From an uncultured Roseobacter sp. (lineage in GTDB: Bacteria > Pseudomonadota > Alphaproteobacteria > Rhodobacterales > Rhodobacteraceae), in assembly GCA_913054455.1 (NCBI GenBank), contig CAJXIL010000017.1, forward strand, positions 1 through 39,188: a stretch of 39,188 bases of DNA, read 5' to 3'. The position numbers were made by a program, and so were the translations under genes. Shown here one piece after another: positions 1 through 6,822 of this stretch (positions are counted from its first letter, which is position 1; every line of letters starts with the position of its first letter). The notes beneath the pieces are model-generated. The model had not been told where the DNA came from. It saw only the letters and a list, made by a program, of their open reading frames with translations, and ran no database searches.

Positions 1-2
1 CG

Positions 3-65
3 CGCCGCCGCCACTCAGCATTAGGCTGGAAAAGCCCCGTCGCTTTTGAACGGAAAGTGGCCTAA
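3..65 (+). pseudogene. C-terminal tail of an IS3-family transposase (OrfB), cut by window edge
   Basis: The frame starting at base 3 reads RRRHSALGWKSPVAFERKVA and stops at TAA 63-65. The HSALGW(K)SPVAFE pattern is the usual end of IS3-family OrfB integrases, just after the DDE catalytic domain. Only about 20 codons are inside the window, so whether the element is intact further left cannot be judged. The DNA just downstream (about 66-110) would be the IS right end. Identification is by motif recall only. Confidence 0.6.
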
Positions 66-417
66 ACGAGCACTTGGGGCGGCACAAAAGCGGGACAGGT
101 CCAAGCCGGGAAAGACACTCGAAGCGTGACGCTTGCATCACCGCCAGCACGCCGCATAATCAAACCAAACCGATGAGCCAAACTCTGGCTTAGTTTAGGC
201 CACCTTTGGACCCAGAAACTTTGCCGATGCACACGATGTCTCGCGTGCGCTTCATCCTATGGAACCACGGTCTTTGCCAATCGCAATAGTTCCAGAGGGG
301 GATTGGCCAAAAAGGTCACATCTCTTTGAACAGGGCTTTTCTCAGGTTTCGAACAGCGCCATCTTAAGGCGAACTGGCAGGCATTCAGCGAGGCCGGACG
401 ATTGTTAGGAGCGACAG
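66..417. other. Intergenic region after the IS tail, with a long-range inverted repeat
   Basis: No convincing gene is seen here. GTGGCCTAAAC at 57-67 (overlapping the transposase stop) recurs as its exact reverse complement at 193-203. The flanking bases partly match as well, so the opposite strand near 193-210 may be a second, decayed IS tail facing the first. The promoter of the rhodanese gene must lie in the right part of this stretch, but no clear -35/-10 pair stands out. Confidence 0.45.
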
Positions 418-816
418 ATGACAATATCTTTGCAAGAGATGATGGCACAAGCGAATGCGGCAGTGGCCCGGATCCCAGTGGCGCAGGCCCAAGATCTGAT
501 AGCCAAGGGCGCATTGTTGCTGGATGTGCGTGATGCACCAGAGCTGGAAGCCCAGGGACGTGCAACTGGATCGCATCACATTCCACGGGGAATGCTGGAG
601 TTCCGCGCAGATCCTGCCAGCCCCTTTTACGATAGCGCCCTGCGTAAGGATCGCCCTGTGGTGCTGCATTGTGCCAGCGGTGGTCGCGCATCGCTTGCGG
701 GCAAGCTGCTCAAGGATATGGGCTATCTTGAGGTCTACAATGCCGGGGGCTTTGCTGAGTGGAAAGAGGCAGGGGCTGCGGTTGAAGAACCTGTTGATCG
801 CGGCATGAGCCAGTAG
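418..816 (+). CDS. Single-domain rhodanese-like protein
   Basis: This 132-residue protein is one rhodanese domain, of the kind that carries sulfane sulfur on a cysteine as a persulfide in sulfur transfer or cyanide detoxification. The CH2A-like motif LLLDVRDAPE lies at residues 33-43 and the active-site loop CASGGRAS begins at Cys85. GFAEWKEAG near residue 111 is the usual C-terminal strand and helix. There is no signal peptide, so it is probably cytoplasmic. GGAG six bases before the ATG supports the start. The six-residue loop after Cys resembles sulfurtransferases rather than Cdc25-type phosphatases. The physiological sulfur acceptor is unknown. A small membrane-protein gene follows 86 bp downstream on the same strand. 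Confidence 0.9.
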   Translation: MTISLQEMMAQANAAVARIPVAQAQDLIAKGALLLDVRDAPELEAQGRATGSHHIPRGMLEFRADPASPFYDSALRKDRPVVLHCASGGRASLAGKLLKDMGYLEVYNAGGFAEWKEAGAAVEEPVDRGMSQ

Positions 817-902
817 GCTGAACTGATCCGTATCAAGGTGTTGGGCGACAGATTTAAGTAGGACGTGAGTCGTATTGCAAATCTGACCTGAGGAGGCCCC
901 GT

Positions 903-1094
903 ATGTTACGCCTTGCTTCTATGCTCTATTCTCTCATTGGCAGCTCTCTGGCCGGAGTCGGTGTTATTGCCGTTCTGGTGGCAGGTTTTGTCTCCGTTAA
1001 AGCCATTCTGCTGGCTGCAGTTGCTGGGGCCGTGCTCGGGCTGCCGGTGGCTTGGCTTGTGGCGCGTCAACTCTATAACAACGCGGCGCACTAG
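903..1094 (+). CDS. Small two-helix membrane protein
   Basis: A 63-residue hydrophobic protein with two predicted membrane helices, at about residues 8-28 and 34-55, and a short C-terminal tail (ARQLYNNAAH). GAGGAGG about seven bases before the ATG is a very strong ribosome-binding site and is the main evidence that this short gene is real. From memory, similar 60-65-residue proteins occur in Rhodobacteraceae and are sometimes mislabelled CTP synthetase; nothing here supports that enzyme name. It could be co-transcribed with the rhodanese gene upstream. Function unknown. Confidence 0.75.
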   Translation: MLRLASMLYSLIGSSLAGVGVIAVLVAGFVSVKAILLAAVAGAVLGLPVAWLVARQLYNNAAH

Positions 1095-1131
1095 AGCGCA
1101 GGCTGGACAACACATAGCCCAGAAGGTCTCC

Positions 1132-1176
1132 GTCTTCCGGGTCTTCCGGGTCTTCCGGGTCTTCCGGGTCTTCCGG
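1132..1176. repeat. Five perfect tandem copies of GTCTTCCGG
   Basis: Five uninterrupted copies of the 9-bp unit GTCTTCCGG lie in the gap between the small membrane protein gene (ends 1094) and the convergent hydrolase gene (ends 1259). There is no variation between copies, so the array is likely young and prone to copy-number change. It is outside both genes. The unit is far too short and lacks spacers, so it is not CRISPR. Confidence 0.95.
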
Positions 1177-1258
1177 AATGTCAGGAGAGCTTGGTGCCCT
1201 GTCTGGTCTTCCTTGCCGAACCAGGCGAGGGAGACTGCTTGGTTTGCACAAATACGCC

Positions 1259-2017
1259 TCAGGCGTTTAGAAAGGCGCGTGCATTGGCCTCGAACTCGCG
1301 CGGCTTTTCTGCATGCAGCCAATGCCCCGCGCCGGGAATCTTTGCAAAGCGGGCATTGGGGAAACGTGCCAAAATGGTTTCTCGGTCTTCGCGGCGCACA
1401 TAGTCTGATTTACCGCCAGAAAGAAACAGCACGGAACCTGGCCACTGGGTGCTTGTCTCGGGGAAGGACATGATGTGGGGCATATCCCGCGCTAGTGTAT
1501 CCAGGTTGAGCCGCCAGCCCTTTTGGGGAAGATCCAGAGACTGGGTGAAAAAGCTCTGCAAGGCGGGTTCAACTCCGGCCTCTGCCAGCTGTGCCTCGAC
1601 ATCCGGGCGCCGGTCGACCCTGTCAAAATCCACCGCGCGCATGGCCTCGATGAACTGAATTTGGCTATGGGTATAGGTTACCGGGGCAATGTCTGCGACG
1701 ATCAGCCGGTTCACCATGTCTGGGTGGTTCAGGGTCAGCATCATGGCGGCTTTGCCACCCATAGAGTGGCCGATAACATCCATCTGCCCGCCATGGGACG
1801 CAATAACCTCGGCCAGGTCCTCTGCCATTTCAGGATAGCTGTGGCTATCGGTCCAGGGGCTTTGCCCGTGGTTGCGCAGATCCACCGCCACCACTTGCCG
1901 CTCATCCGAGAGCCGTTTGCAGATCACGCCCCAGTTGCGGGCAGACCCGTAAAGGCCATGCACAACCAAAAGCGCGGGTTTGTCGGTGGGTGTACCATGG
2001 AGAATAGAGTTCAGCAT
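1259..2017 (-). CDS. Alpha/beta-fold hydrolase (YbfF-like esterase)
   Basis: This 252-residue hydrolase has the oxyanion segment VVHGLYGSARNW at residues 18-29, the nucleophile elbow GHSMGG with Ser85, and a C-terminal GAGHWLHAEKP supplying the catalytic His. The order and spacing match YbfF/abhydrolase-11-type esterases; the substrate is unknown. The frame is open further upstream, to 2251, but that extension would overlap the divergent gene at 2144. The start at 2017 (MLNSILHGTPTDKP) fits family N-termini, though no good ribosome-binding site is visible; an ATG at 2047 is the alternative. No signal peptide, so it is probably cytoplasmic. Confidence 0.88.
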   Translation of the reverse strand: MLNSILHGTPTDKPALLVVHGLYGSARNWGVICKRLSDERQVVAVDLRNHGQSPWTDSHSYPEMAEDLAEVIASHGGQMDVIGHSMGGKAAMMLTLNHPDMVNRLIVADIAPVTYTHSQIQFIEAMRAVDFDRVDRRPDVEAQLAEAGVEPALQSFFTQSLDLPQKGWRLNLDTLARDMPHIMSFPETSTQWPGSVLFLSGGKSDYVRREDRETILARFPNARFAKIPGAGHWLHAEKPREFEANARAFLNA

Positions 2018-2143
2018 GGGGCAGTGATAACGCTCGGCGTCTGGCATGGCCAGACCCATTGAGGCGCGGCAAGGCTTGCGGTAACTACAGAGACAGGAAA
2101 CCCGGAGGCTCCCCAGAACCTCCTTTGTGCGGAGCGCGCCAAA

Positions 2144-2509
2144 ATGGCCCAAGACATCTTTGCCGACATCCAAGAGGTGCAAGAACTGCTGAAATCTCAT
2201 GCTGAGGTTTCGGGGGATCTTGCTGCGGCTTTGGGCAAGGCGCGCCGCCATCTGCCACGACGGATCTATAAACAGGGTATGCGCCTGGCGGAGGCCTTGC
2301 CGATGCTAGAGCACCCCAAACTGCGCCAGACCCAAGATGAGAAATCTCTGCAAAAGGCAGCGCTGGAGGTGAAGAACCACCTAAAGGCCATTGATCGGGC
2401 AGACCGTCGCAAGGGCCGCGTTCTTGAGATCCTGGGCAGCGTGGCTTTCTCTATCTTGGTGGTTTTTGTGCTTCTTCTGACCGTCCTGCGTTGGCGTGGG
2501 TTTATCTGA
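2144..2509 (+). CDS. Hypothetical protein with C-terminal membrane anchor
   Basis: This 121-residue protein has a helical, charged cytoplasmic part (about residues 1-93) and one C-terminal membrane helix (about 95-115, SVAFSILVVFVLLLTVLRW). That arrangement is a tail-anchored topology. GGAG nine bases before the ATG supports the start. It is divergent from the hydrolase gene and convergent with glyA, and a strong hairpin follows its stop. I do not recognise the family. Confidence 0.75.
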   Translation: MAQDIFADIQEVQELLKSHAEVSGDLAAALGKARRHLPRRIYKQGMRLAEALPMLEHPKLRQTQDEKSLQKAALEVKNHLKAIDRADRRKGRVLEILGSVAFSILVVFVLLLTVLRWRGFI

Positions 2510-2533
2510 ACCTTTCCGGCACACAGAAATTGA

Positions 2534-2568
2534 AAGAGCCGCTGTTGGAACATCCAACAGCGGCTCTT
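2534..2568. terminator. Bidirectional terminator-type hairpin between convergent genes
   Basis: A perfect 16-bp stem (2534-2549 with 2553-2568) closes a 3-base ACA loop. It sits between the stop of the tail-anchored protein gene (2509) and the stop of glyA (2592). The flanking T-tracts are weak on both sides, but stem strength and position make a shared terminator likely. Confidence 0.85.
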
Positions 2569-2591
2569 GTCATTTGTCTTTCAAACCGGGC

Positions 2592-3887
2592 TTAGAGGTT
2601 TGGGTAGAGCGGGAACTTGGCGCAGAGCGTTGAGACCTTGCCGCGAACAGCGGCCTCGACCTCGGCGTTGCCCTCTTCGCCATTGGCGGCCAGCCCGTCG
2701 ACTACTTCTACGATCAGCTGGGCGATTTCGCGGAATTCAGCTTCACCAAAGCCACGGGTGGTGCCTGCGGGAGTGCCAAGGCGGATACCGGAAGTGACCA
2801 TGGGCTTTTCAGGGTCAAAGGGGATGCCGTTTTTGTTGGTGGTGATATGAGCGCGGCCCAGGGCCTTGTCGACGATGTTACCGGTCACGCCTTTGGGGCG
2901 CAGATCGACCAGCATCACGTGGGTGTCGGTGCCACCGGTGACGATGGCCAAACCACCTTTGATCAGCTCATCCGCCAGCGCAACGGCATTGGCGCGCACC
3001 TGCTTTTGGTACTCTTTGAACTCTGGGCGCAGTGCCTCGCCAAAGGCGACAGCCTTGCCTGCGATGACGTGCATCAGCGGGCCACCTTGGATGCCAGGGA
3101 AGATGGCCGAGTTGACCTTCTTGGCGATGGCCTCGTCATTGGTGACGATCATGCCACCGCGCGGACCGCGGAGAGTTTTGTGGGTGGTGGTGGTGGCCAC
3201 ATGGGCATGTGGGAAGGGCGAGGGGTGTTCGCCTGCGGCGATCAGGCCGGCGATATGGGCCATATCGACCATGAAATAGGCGCCTACGGAATCAGCGATC
3301 TCGCGGAACTTGGCAAAATCGATCTGGCGCGGGATGGCAGAACCACCGGCGATGATCAGCTTGGGCTGATGCTCGGTAGCCAGGGCCTGGATCTGATCGT
3401 AGTCGATCAGGTTGTCGTCTTCACGCACACCGTAATGCACGGCGTTGAACCATTTGCCCGACTGGTTGGGGCGCGCACCGTGGGTCAGGTGACCACCAGC
3501 AGACAGGTCCATGCCCAGAATGGTGTCGCCGGGCTGGATCAGCGCCTGGAATACACCCTGATTGGCCTGCGAACCAGAGTTGGGCTGTACATTGGCAAAC
3601 TCACAACCAAACAGCTGTTTGGCGCGGTCAATGGCGAGGTTCTCGGCAACATCCACGTGCTGGCAGCCACCATAGTAACGGCGACCTGGATAGCCCTCGG
3701 CGTATTTGTTGGTGAGCACAGAGCCCTGGGCTTCCATTACAGCCGCAGAGACGATGTTTTCCGAGGCAATCAACTCGATCTCGTCGCGCTGGCGATGCAG
3801 TTCGTCGGTCATTGCGCCAAAGAGTTCTGGGTCACGCTCAGAGAGAGCTTGGGTGAAAAATCCGGCGTCACGGGTGGTGGCTGTCAT
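2592..3887 (-). CDS. glyA: Serine hydroxymethyltransferase
   Basis: GlyA is the PLP enzyme that interconverts serine and glycine while charging tetrahydrofolate with a one-carbon unit. The 431-residue protein has the N-terminal ELIASEN motif (about 38-44), [15 protein letters not shown] (about 60-74), HIAGLIAAG (about 211-219), and the PLP-binding Lys237 in [14 protein letters not shown]. Length is close to the usual 415-430. The open frame extends upstream to 3983, but the ATG at 3887 ([11 protein letters not shown]) has GGAG about nine bases before it and matches family starts. The gene is monocistronic, with a hairpin terminator beyond its stop and a nested palindrome in its leader. Confidence 0.97.
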   Translation of the reverse strand: MTATTRDAGFFTQALSERDPELFGAMTDELHRQRDEIELIASENIVSAAVMEAQGSVLTNKYAEGYPGRRYYGGCQHVDVAENLAIDRAKQLFGCEFANVQPNSGSQANQGVFQALIQPGDTILGMDLSAGGHLTHGARPNQSGKWFNAVHYGVREDDNLIDYDQIQALATEHQPKLIIAGGSAIPRQIDFAKFREIADSVGAYFMVDMAHIAGLIAAGEHPSPFPHAHVATTTTHKTLRGPRGGMIVTNDEAIAKKVNSAIFPGIQGGPLMHVIAGKAVAFGEALRPEFKEYQKQVRANAVALADELIKGGLAIVTGGTDTHVMLVDLRPKGVTGNIVDKALGRAHITTNKNGIPFDPEKPMVTSGIRLGTPAGTTRGFGEAEFREIAQLIVEVVDGLAANGEEGNAEVEAAVRGKVSTLCAKFPLYPNL

Positions 3888-3923
3888 GGGGGCTCCGCTA
3901 GGTAGGAGGTGGCAGTATTTGGT

Positions 3924-3958
3924 GATCTGAGAATTTCCTATAGGAAACTTCACAGATC
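3924..3958. promoter_or_regulatory. Nested dyad upstream of glyA
   Basis: A perfect 14-bp palindrome, TTTCCTATAGGAAA (3934-3947), is bracketed by GATCTG (3924-3929) and its reverse complement CAGATC (3953-3958). The structure lies 37-71 bp upstream of the glyA start and 116 bp before the divergent NAD kinase gene. It could be an operator for a dimeric regulator or an RNA hairpin in the glyA leader. No regulator is identified, and I do not recognise a known riboswitch. Confidence 0.55.
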
Positions 3959-4073
3959 TTAAAGGCCGTAAAGCGGCAATCATCGGCGATAGTGCGGCAA
4001 CTCTGGTCTTTGTTGTTCAGCTGTGCTTGTTTCGGAACAAAATGGCTCACACCGGAAACAGGGTTTAGTGACA

Positions 4074-4829
4074 ATGAGAATCGCCTTTTTGGCCAGTGAT
4101 GCCCCCGTGGCGCAATCGGCCTATGACACCCTGGTGAAACTGCATGGCAATATCGATCCCGAGAACGCCGAAGTGATCGTCGCGCTGGGGGGGGATGGGT
4201 TTATGCTCAAAACCCTGCATGAGGTGGTTGATCTGGCGGTGCCGGTCTATGGCATGAATCGGGGCACGGTTGGCTTTCTGATGAATGAATACCACGTGGA
4301 GGGGCTCCTGGAGCGGCTGAGAGAGGCCGAGGAGGAGATCATCAACCCGCTCTCTATGACGGCGATGGATCGGGATGGCGCCAGCCACAAGGCGCTGGCG
4401 ATCAACGAGGTCTCATTGCTGCGGGCTGGCCCACAGGCGGCGCGGCTGAAAATATCGGTGGATGGGCGCCAACGTCTGGCCGAATTGGTCTGTGATGGAG
4501 CGCTGGTCTCCACGCCTGCGGGATCTACCGCCTACAACTATTCGGCCCATGGGCCGATCCTGCCGATTGGCTCTGATGTTCTGGCCCTGACGGCTATCGC
4601 GCCCTTTCGTCCACGTCGCTGGCAGGGCGCCTTGCTGCCCAGCAGTGCCAAGGTGCGCTTTGATGTGCTGGAGGCGGACAAGCGGCCGGTCATGGCAGAT
4701 GCGGATTCGATTTCCTGCCCAGACATCCAATGGGTGGAGATCCAAACCGAACCCAACATCCGGCACAAGATCCTGTTTGATCCAGGCCACGGCCTGGAAG
4801 AGCGCCTGATTTCTGAGCAATTCACCTGA
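4074..4829 (+). CDS. nadK: NAD kinase
   Basis: NAD kinase phosphorylates NAD to NADP with ATP (or polyphosphate in some bacteria). The 251-residue protein carries the diagnostic GGDG motif at residues 39-42 (VALGGDGFML), the NE/D region at MNRGTVGFLMNEY, and the conserved TPAGSTAYNYSAHGPI segment. That length suits the compact alphaproteobacterial form. The frame is open from 4023, but the ATG at 4074 (MRIAFLASDAP) matches family N-termini; the ribosome-binding site is weak. It is divergent from glyA. Confidence 0.95.
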   Translation: MRIAFLASDAPVAQSAYDTLVKLHGNIDPENAEVIVALGGDGFMLKTLHEVVDLAVPVYGMNRGTVGFLMNEYHVEGLLERLREAEEEIINPLSMTAMDRDGASHKALAINEVSLLRAGPQAARLKISVDGRQRLAELVCDGALVSTPAGSTAYNYSAHGPILPIGSDVLALTAIAPFRPRRWQGALLPSSAKVRFDVLEADKRPVMADADSISCPDIQWVEIQTEPNIRHKILFDPGHGLEERLISEQFT

Positions 4830-5220
4830 AATCGTTACTTTGGATTTTAGAAAGTTCAATTAAGTCAGTCAGCTAGGCCTCTACTCTGCTAGCGGCGTGG
4901 CGGGACATTTTGTGCGAAATGCGATCACGTTTCTGTGAGGAGGGCTGGCCTAACCTGCCTTTCTTGATGCAGTCTGGGGCTAAGGTGGCTCCAGTTTGGC
5001 CCAGGTCCCTCTCGGCGCTGCCCCTGTTAGGAAACGACGACTTTGGCTCTTTGGCGGAAGGCAGTCGTGCGTGAAAGAGTTTTCATGGTCTGAAAGGTGC
5101 CGGGAGTGGTTCAGCCACCTCCCGGTGTCCTTTCTGCCTGCTCTTTTTTCGATTGGATCAGCCCCTGCATGAAGTGGCACCTGTCAAACAGGAGCACTTC
5201 TTCAGGCGATTGTTAGGCGC
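4830..5220. other. Gene-free stretch with several RNA-type hairpins
   Basis: No protein-coding gene is convincing between the NAD kinase stop and the amidase stop. Besides the two-hairpin unit with T-run at 5034-5150, a third hairpin lies at 5171-5200: outer GAAGTG/CACTTC and inner CCTGT/ACAGG around CAA. It could end amidase transcripts on the minus strand. Confidence 0.6.
5034..5150 (+). ncRNA. Candidate small RNA: two hairpins followed by a T-run
   Basis: The first hairpin pairs ACGACT (5037-5042, extended by ACG at 5034-5036) with AGTCGT (5063-5068, then CGT at 5070-5072). The second is stronger: GAAAGG (5092-5097) with CCTTTC (5129-5134), and CCGGGAGTGG (5100-5109) with CCACCTCCCGG (5115-5125) around a small loop. 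CTCTTTTTTC at 5141-5150 follows, as expected for a plus-strand intrinsic terminator. It lies 200-300 bp past the NAD kinase stop, so a separate transcript is as plausible as a long 3' UTR. The CACCTCCC segment could pair with Shine-Dalgarno sequences. It does not resemble SRP RNA, RNase P RNA or tmRNA. No promoter is clear. Confidence 0.4.
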
Positions 5221-6651
5221 CTAGCCCATGAGATCCCAAAGATGCGGGCTAAGGCGACCAACGCGTTGCTCTATTGCGATGCAGGCGTCCACGGCCATAT
5301 CTTCGCGCCAGCGACGCGCGACAACCTGGACATTGATCGGCTGAGGTCCACTGGGCAGTGGTGCCAGCCGGGCAGGCACGCAGCCCGCAGGTAGCCCAAG
5401 GTAATTCATCGCATAGGAATAGACGGCACAGCCCAGCACCTCGTGCACGCCCTCAGCGCCTTCGGTGTCGCGGTCGGGTTTGAAAAAGGGTTGGGGCAGA
5501 AACGGGGTGAGAACCAGCGGGTAGTCCTGCATGAACAGAGACCATTCACGCGCATAGTGGCTACGCTTTGCCATCATCTGCAGCAACTCGGTTCCAGCAA
5601 AAGGCGGGAATTCTTGGAAATAGACCTCAAAGATCTTTTGAACCGTTTCAGAGCCAGCGGCGTCCACGTCCTGCTTCATCATCGCATAGACTTCGCCCAT
5701 CAGGGCACGGTAGCCTGTGCGCCCGGCTTCAAAGACATTGGGGGGCTCGACTTCCTCGACGACGTACCCTGCATCAACCAGGGCATCGCGTGCGGTTTCC
5801 AGCGCCAGATTGACCTCCGGGTGCAGATCGTAGCCATGGCAGTTGCGGGTAAAGGCCACCTTGACCTGCCCCTCCAGGGCCTCTCCACGCCAGGGCAGGG
5901 GCACATGAAAGGGATCGCGTGCGTCCGGCTCTATGAGCGAGGGCATTGCCAGGTGCAGATCCGCAGCTGAGCGGGTGATAAGCCCCTGAACCGACATGGA
6001 TTGCGCCAGAATGCCGCGTTCGGCCTTTTGGCTGGGGTTCCAGGCAGGGACACGCCCCAGGCCTGGTTTTACCGTCACTGCGCCATTGGCAGCGGCTGGG
6101 AAGCGAAGCGAGCCACCGATGTCATTGCCATGGGCCAGGGAGCCGATGCCTGCCATGACGGATGCACCAGCACCACCGGATGATCCACCAGGCGAAATGT
6201 GACGCCCCCAGGGGTTATGGGTGCGGCCAAACAGCGGATTGTCGGTGTCAGCGCGAAAGGAGAACTCGGGCGTATTGGTCCGACCAATCACCACCGCGCC
6301 AGCCTTTTGCAGATTGGCCACGACAGGGGCATCAGCTGGCGCAATCAGGTCTTTCAGGGCGGTCACCCCATTCGAGGTGGCATGGCCTTCCTGATCGACA
6401 TTGATTTTGATGGTGACCGGCAGCCCCTGCAACGGCCCCGGAGCAGCCCCGGCTGCGCGTGCCTTGTCGAGATCGCGCGCGCGGATCAAAGCCTCGGCAC
6501 TCAGATCTTCGACCACTGCGTTGAGCCCAGGGTTCACCGCATTCATGCGGTCGATCGAAGCCTGCACCGCAGTTTCGGCGGAAATATCGCCAGCGCGGGT
6601 CAGGGTGGAAAGCTCGGTCGCGCTCAGGCGCCAAATATCGTCTTTGTTCAT
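5221..6651 (-). CDS. Amidase (amidase signature family)
   Basis: This 476-residue enzyme belongs to the Ser-cisSer-Lys amidase signature family, which hydrolyses C-N amide bonds. Lys82 lies in GLPVTIKINVD, the GGSSGG stretch at 155-160 supplies the cis-Ser, and the nucleophile is Ser181 in GNDIGGSLRFPA. It is not obviously GatA: no gatB or gatC lies nearby. AGGAG sits nine bases before the ATG at 6651, whereas the ATG at 6660 would have it immediately adjacent, so 6651 is preferred. It follows prpE on the same strand after a 171-bp gap with its own hairpin and the dyad ACTGT-TTT-ACAGT (6717-6729), so it may have its own promoter. Substrate unknown. Confidence 0.9.
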   Translation of the reverse strand: MNKDDIWRLSATELSTLTRAGDISAETAVQASIDRMNAVNPGLNAVVEDLSAEALIRARDLDKARAAGAAPGPLQGLPVTIKINVDQEGHATSNGVTALKDLIAPADAPVVANLQKAGAVVIGRTNTPEFSFRADTDNPLFGRTHNPWGRHISPGGSSGGAGASVMAGIGSLAHGNDIGGSLRFPAAANGAVTVKPGLGRVPAWNPSQKAERGILAQSMSVQGLITRSAADLHLAMPSLIEPDARDPFHVPLPWRGEALEGQVKVAFTRNCHGYDLHPEVNLALETARDALVDAGYVVEEVEPPNVFEAGRTGYRALMGEVYAMMKQDVDAAGSETVQKIFEVYFQEFPPFAGTELLQMMAKRSHYAREWSLFMQDYPLVLTPFLPQPFFKPDRDTEGAEGVHEVLGCAVYSYAMNYLGLPAGCVPARLAPLPSGPQPINVQVVARRWREDMAVDACIAIEQRVGRLSPHLWDLMG

Positions 6652-6778
6652 AATGCTCATCTCCTGCGCGGCAGGGTAGAGCGGTAGGGCAGGGTTGCAA
6701 GGAAAACCAACCCGGAACTGTTTTACAGTCAAGAAAACCCGCAGAACGCTAAGGGTTTGGAAGAAAATGCTGCGATAT

Positions 6779-6810
6779 TTGGTCGAAAGGCCAGATGACC
6801 CCTCGACCAA
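6779..6810 (-). terminator. Possible prpE terminator hairpin
   Basis: TTGGTCGA (6779-6786) pairs with TCGACCAA (6803-6810) just after the prpE stop. On the minus strand it is followed by AAATAT rather than a clean T-run, so termination may be partial and amidase read-through is possible. Confidence 0.4.
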
Positions 6811-6822
6811 GTCGGTGTTATT

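Noticed and set aside
1132-1176. Possible CRISPR-like array
   Set aside because: Units are 9 bp, contiguous and without spacers; no cas genes are present.
2847-3905. 352-codon plus-strand open frame opposite glyA
   Set aside because: It is the GC-biased antisense shadow of glyA; the translation has no family features and glyA is certain.
3888-4073. Riboswitch upstream of glyA
   Set aside because: Hairpins exist but I cannot match them to glycine, THF or SAM/SAH aptamer cores.
4920-5150. SRP RNA, 6S RNA or tmRNA gene
   Set aside because: The conserved cores of these RNAs are not visible; only a generic small RNA can be proposed.
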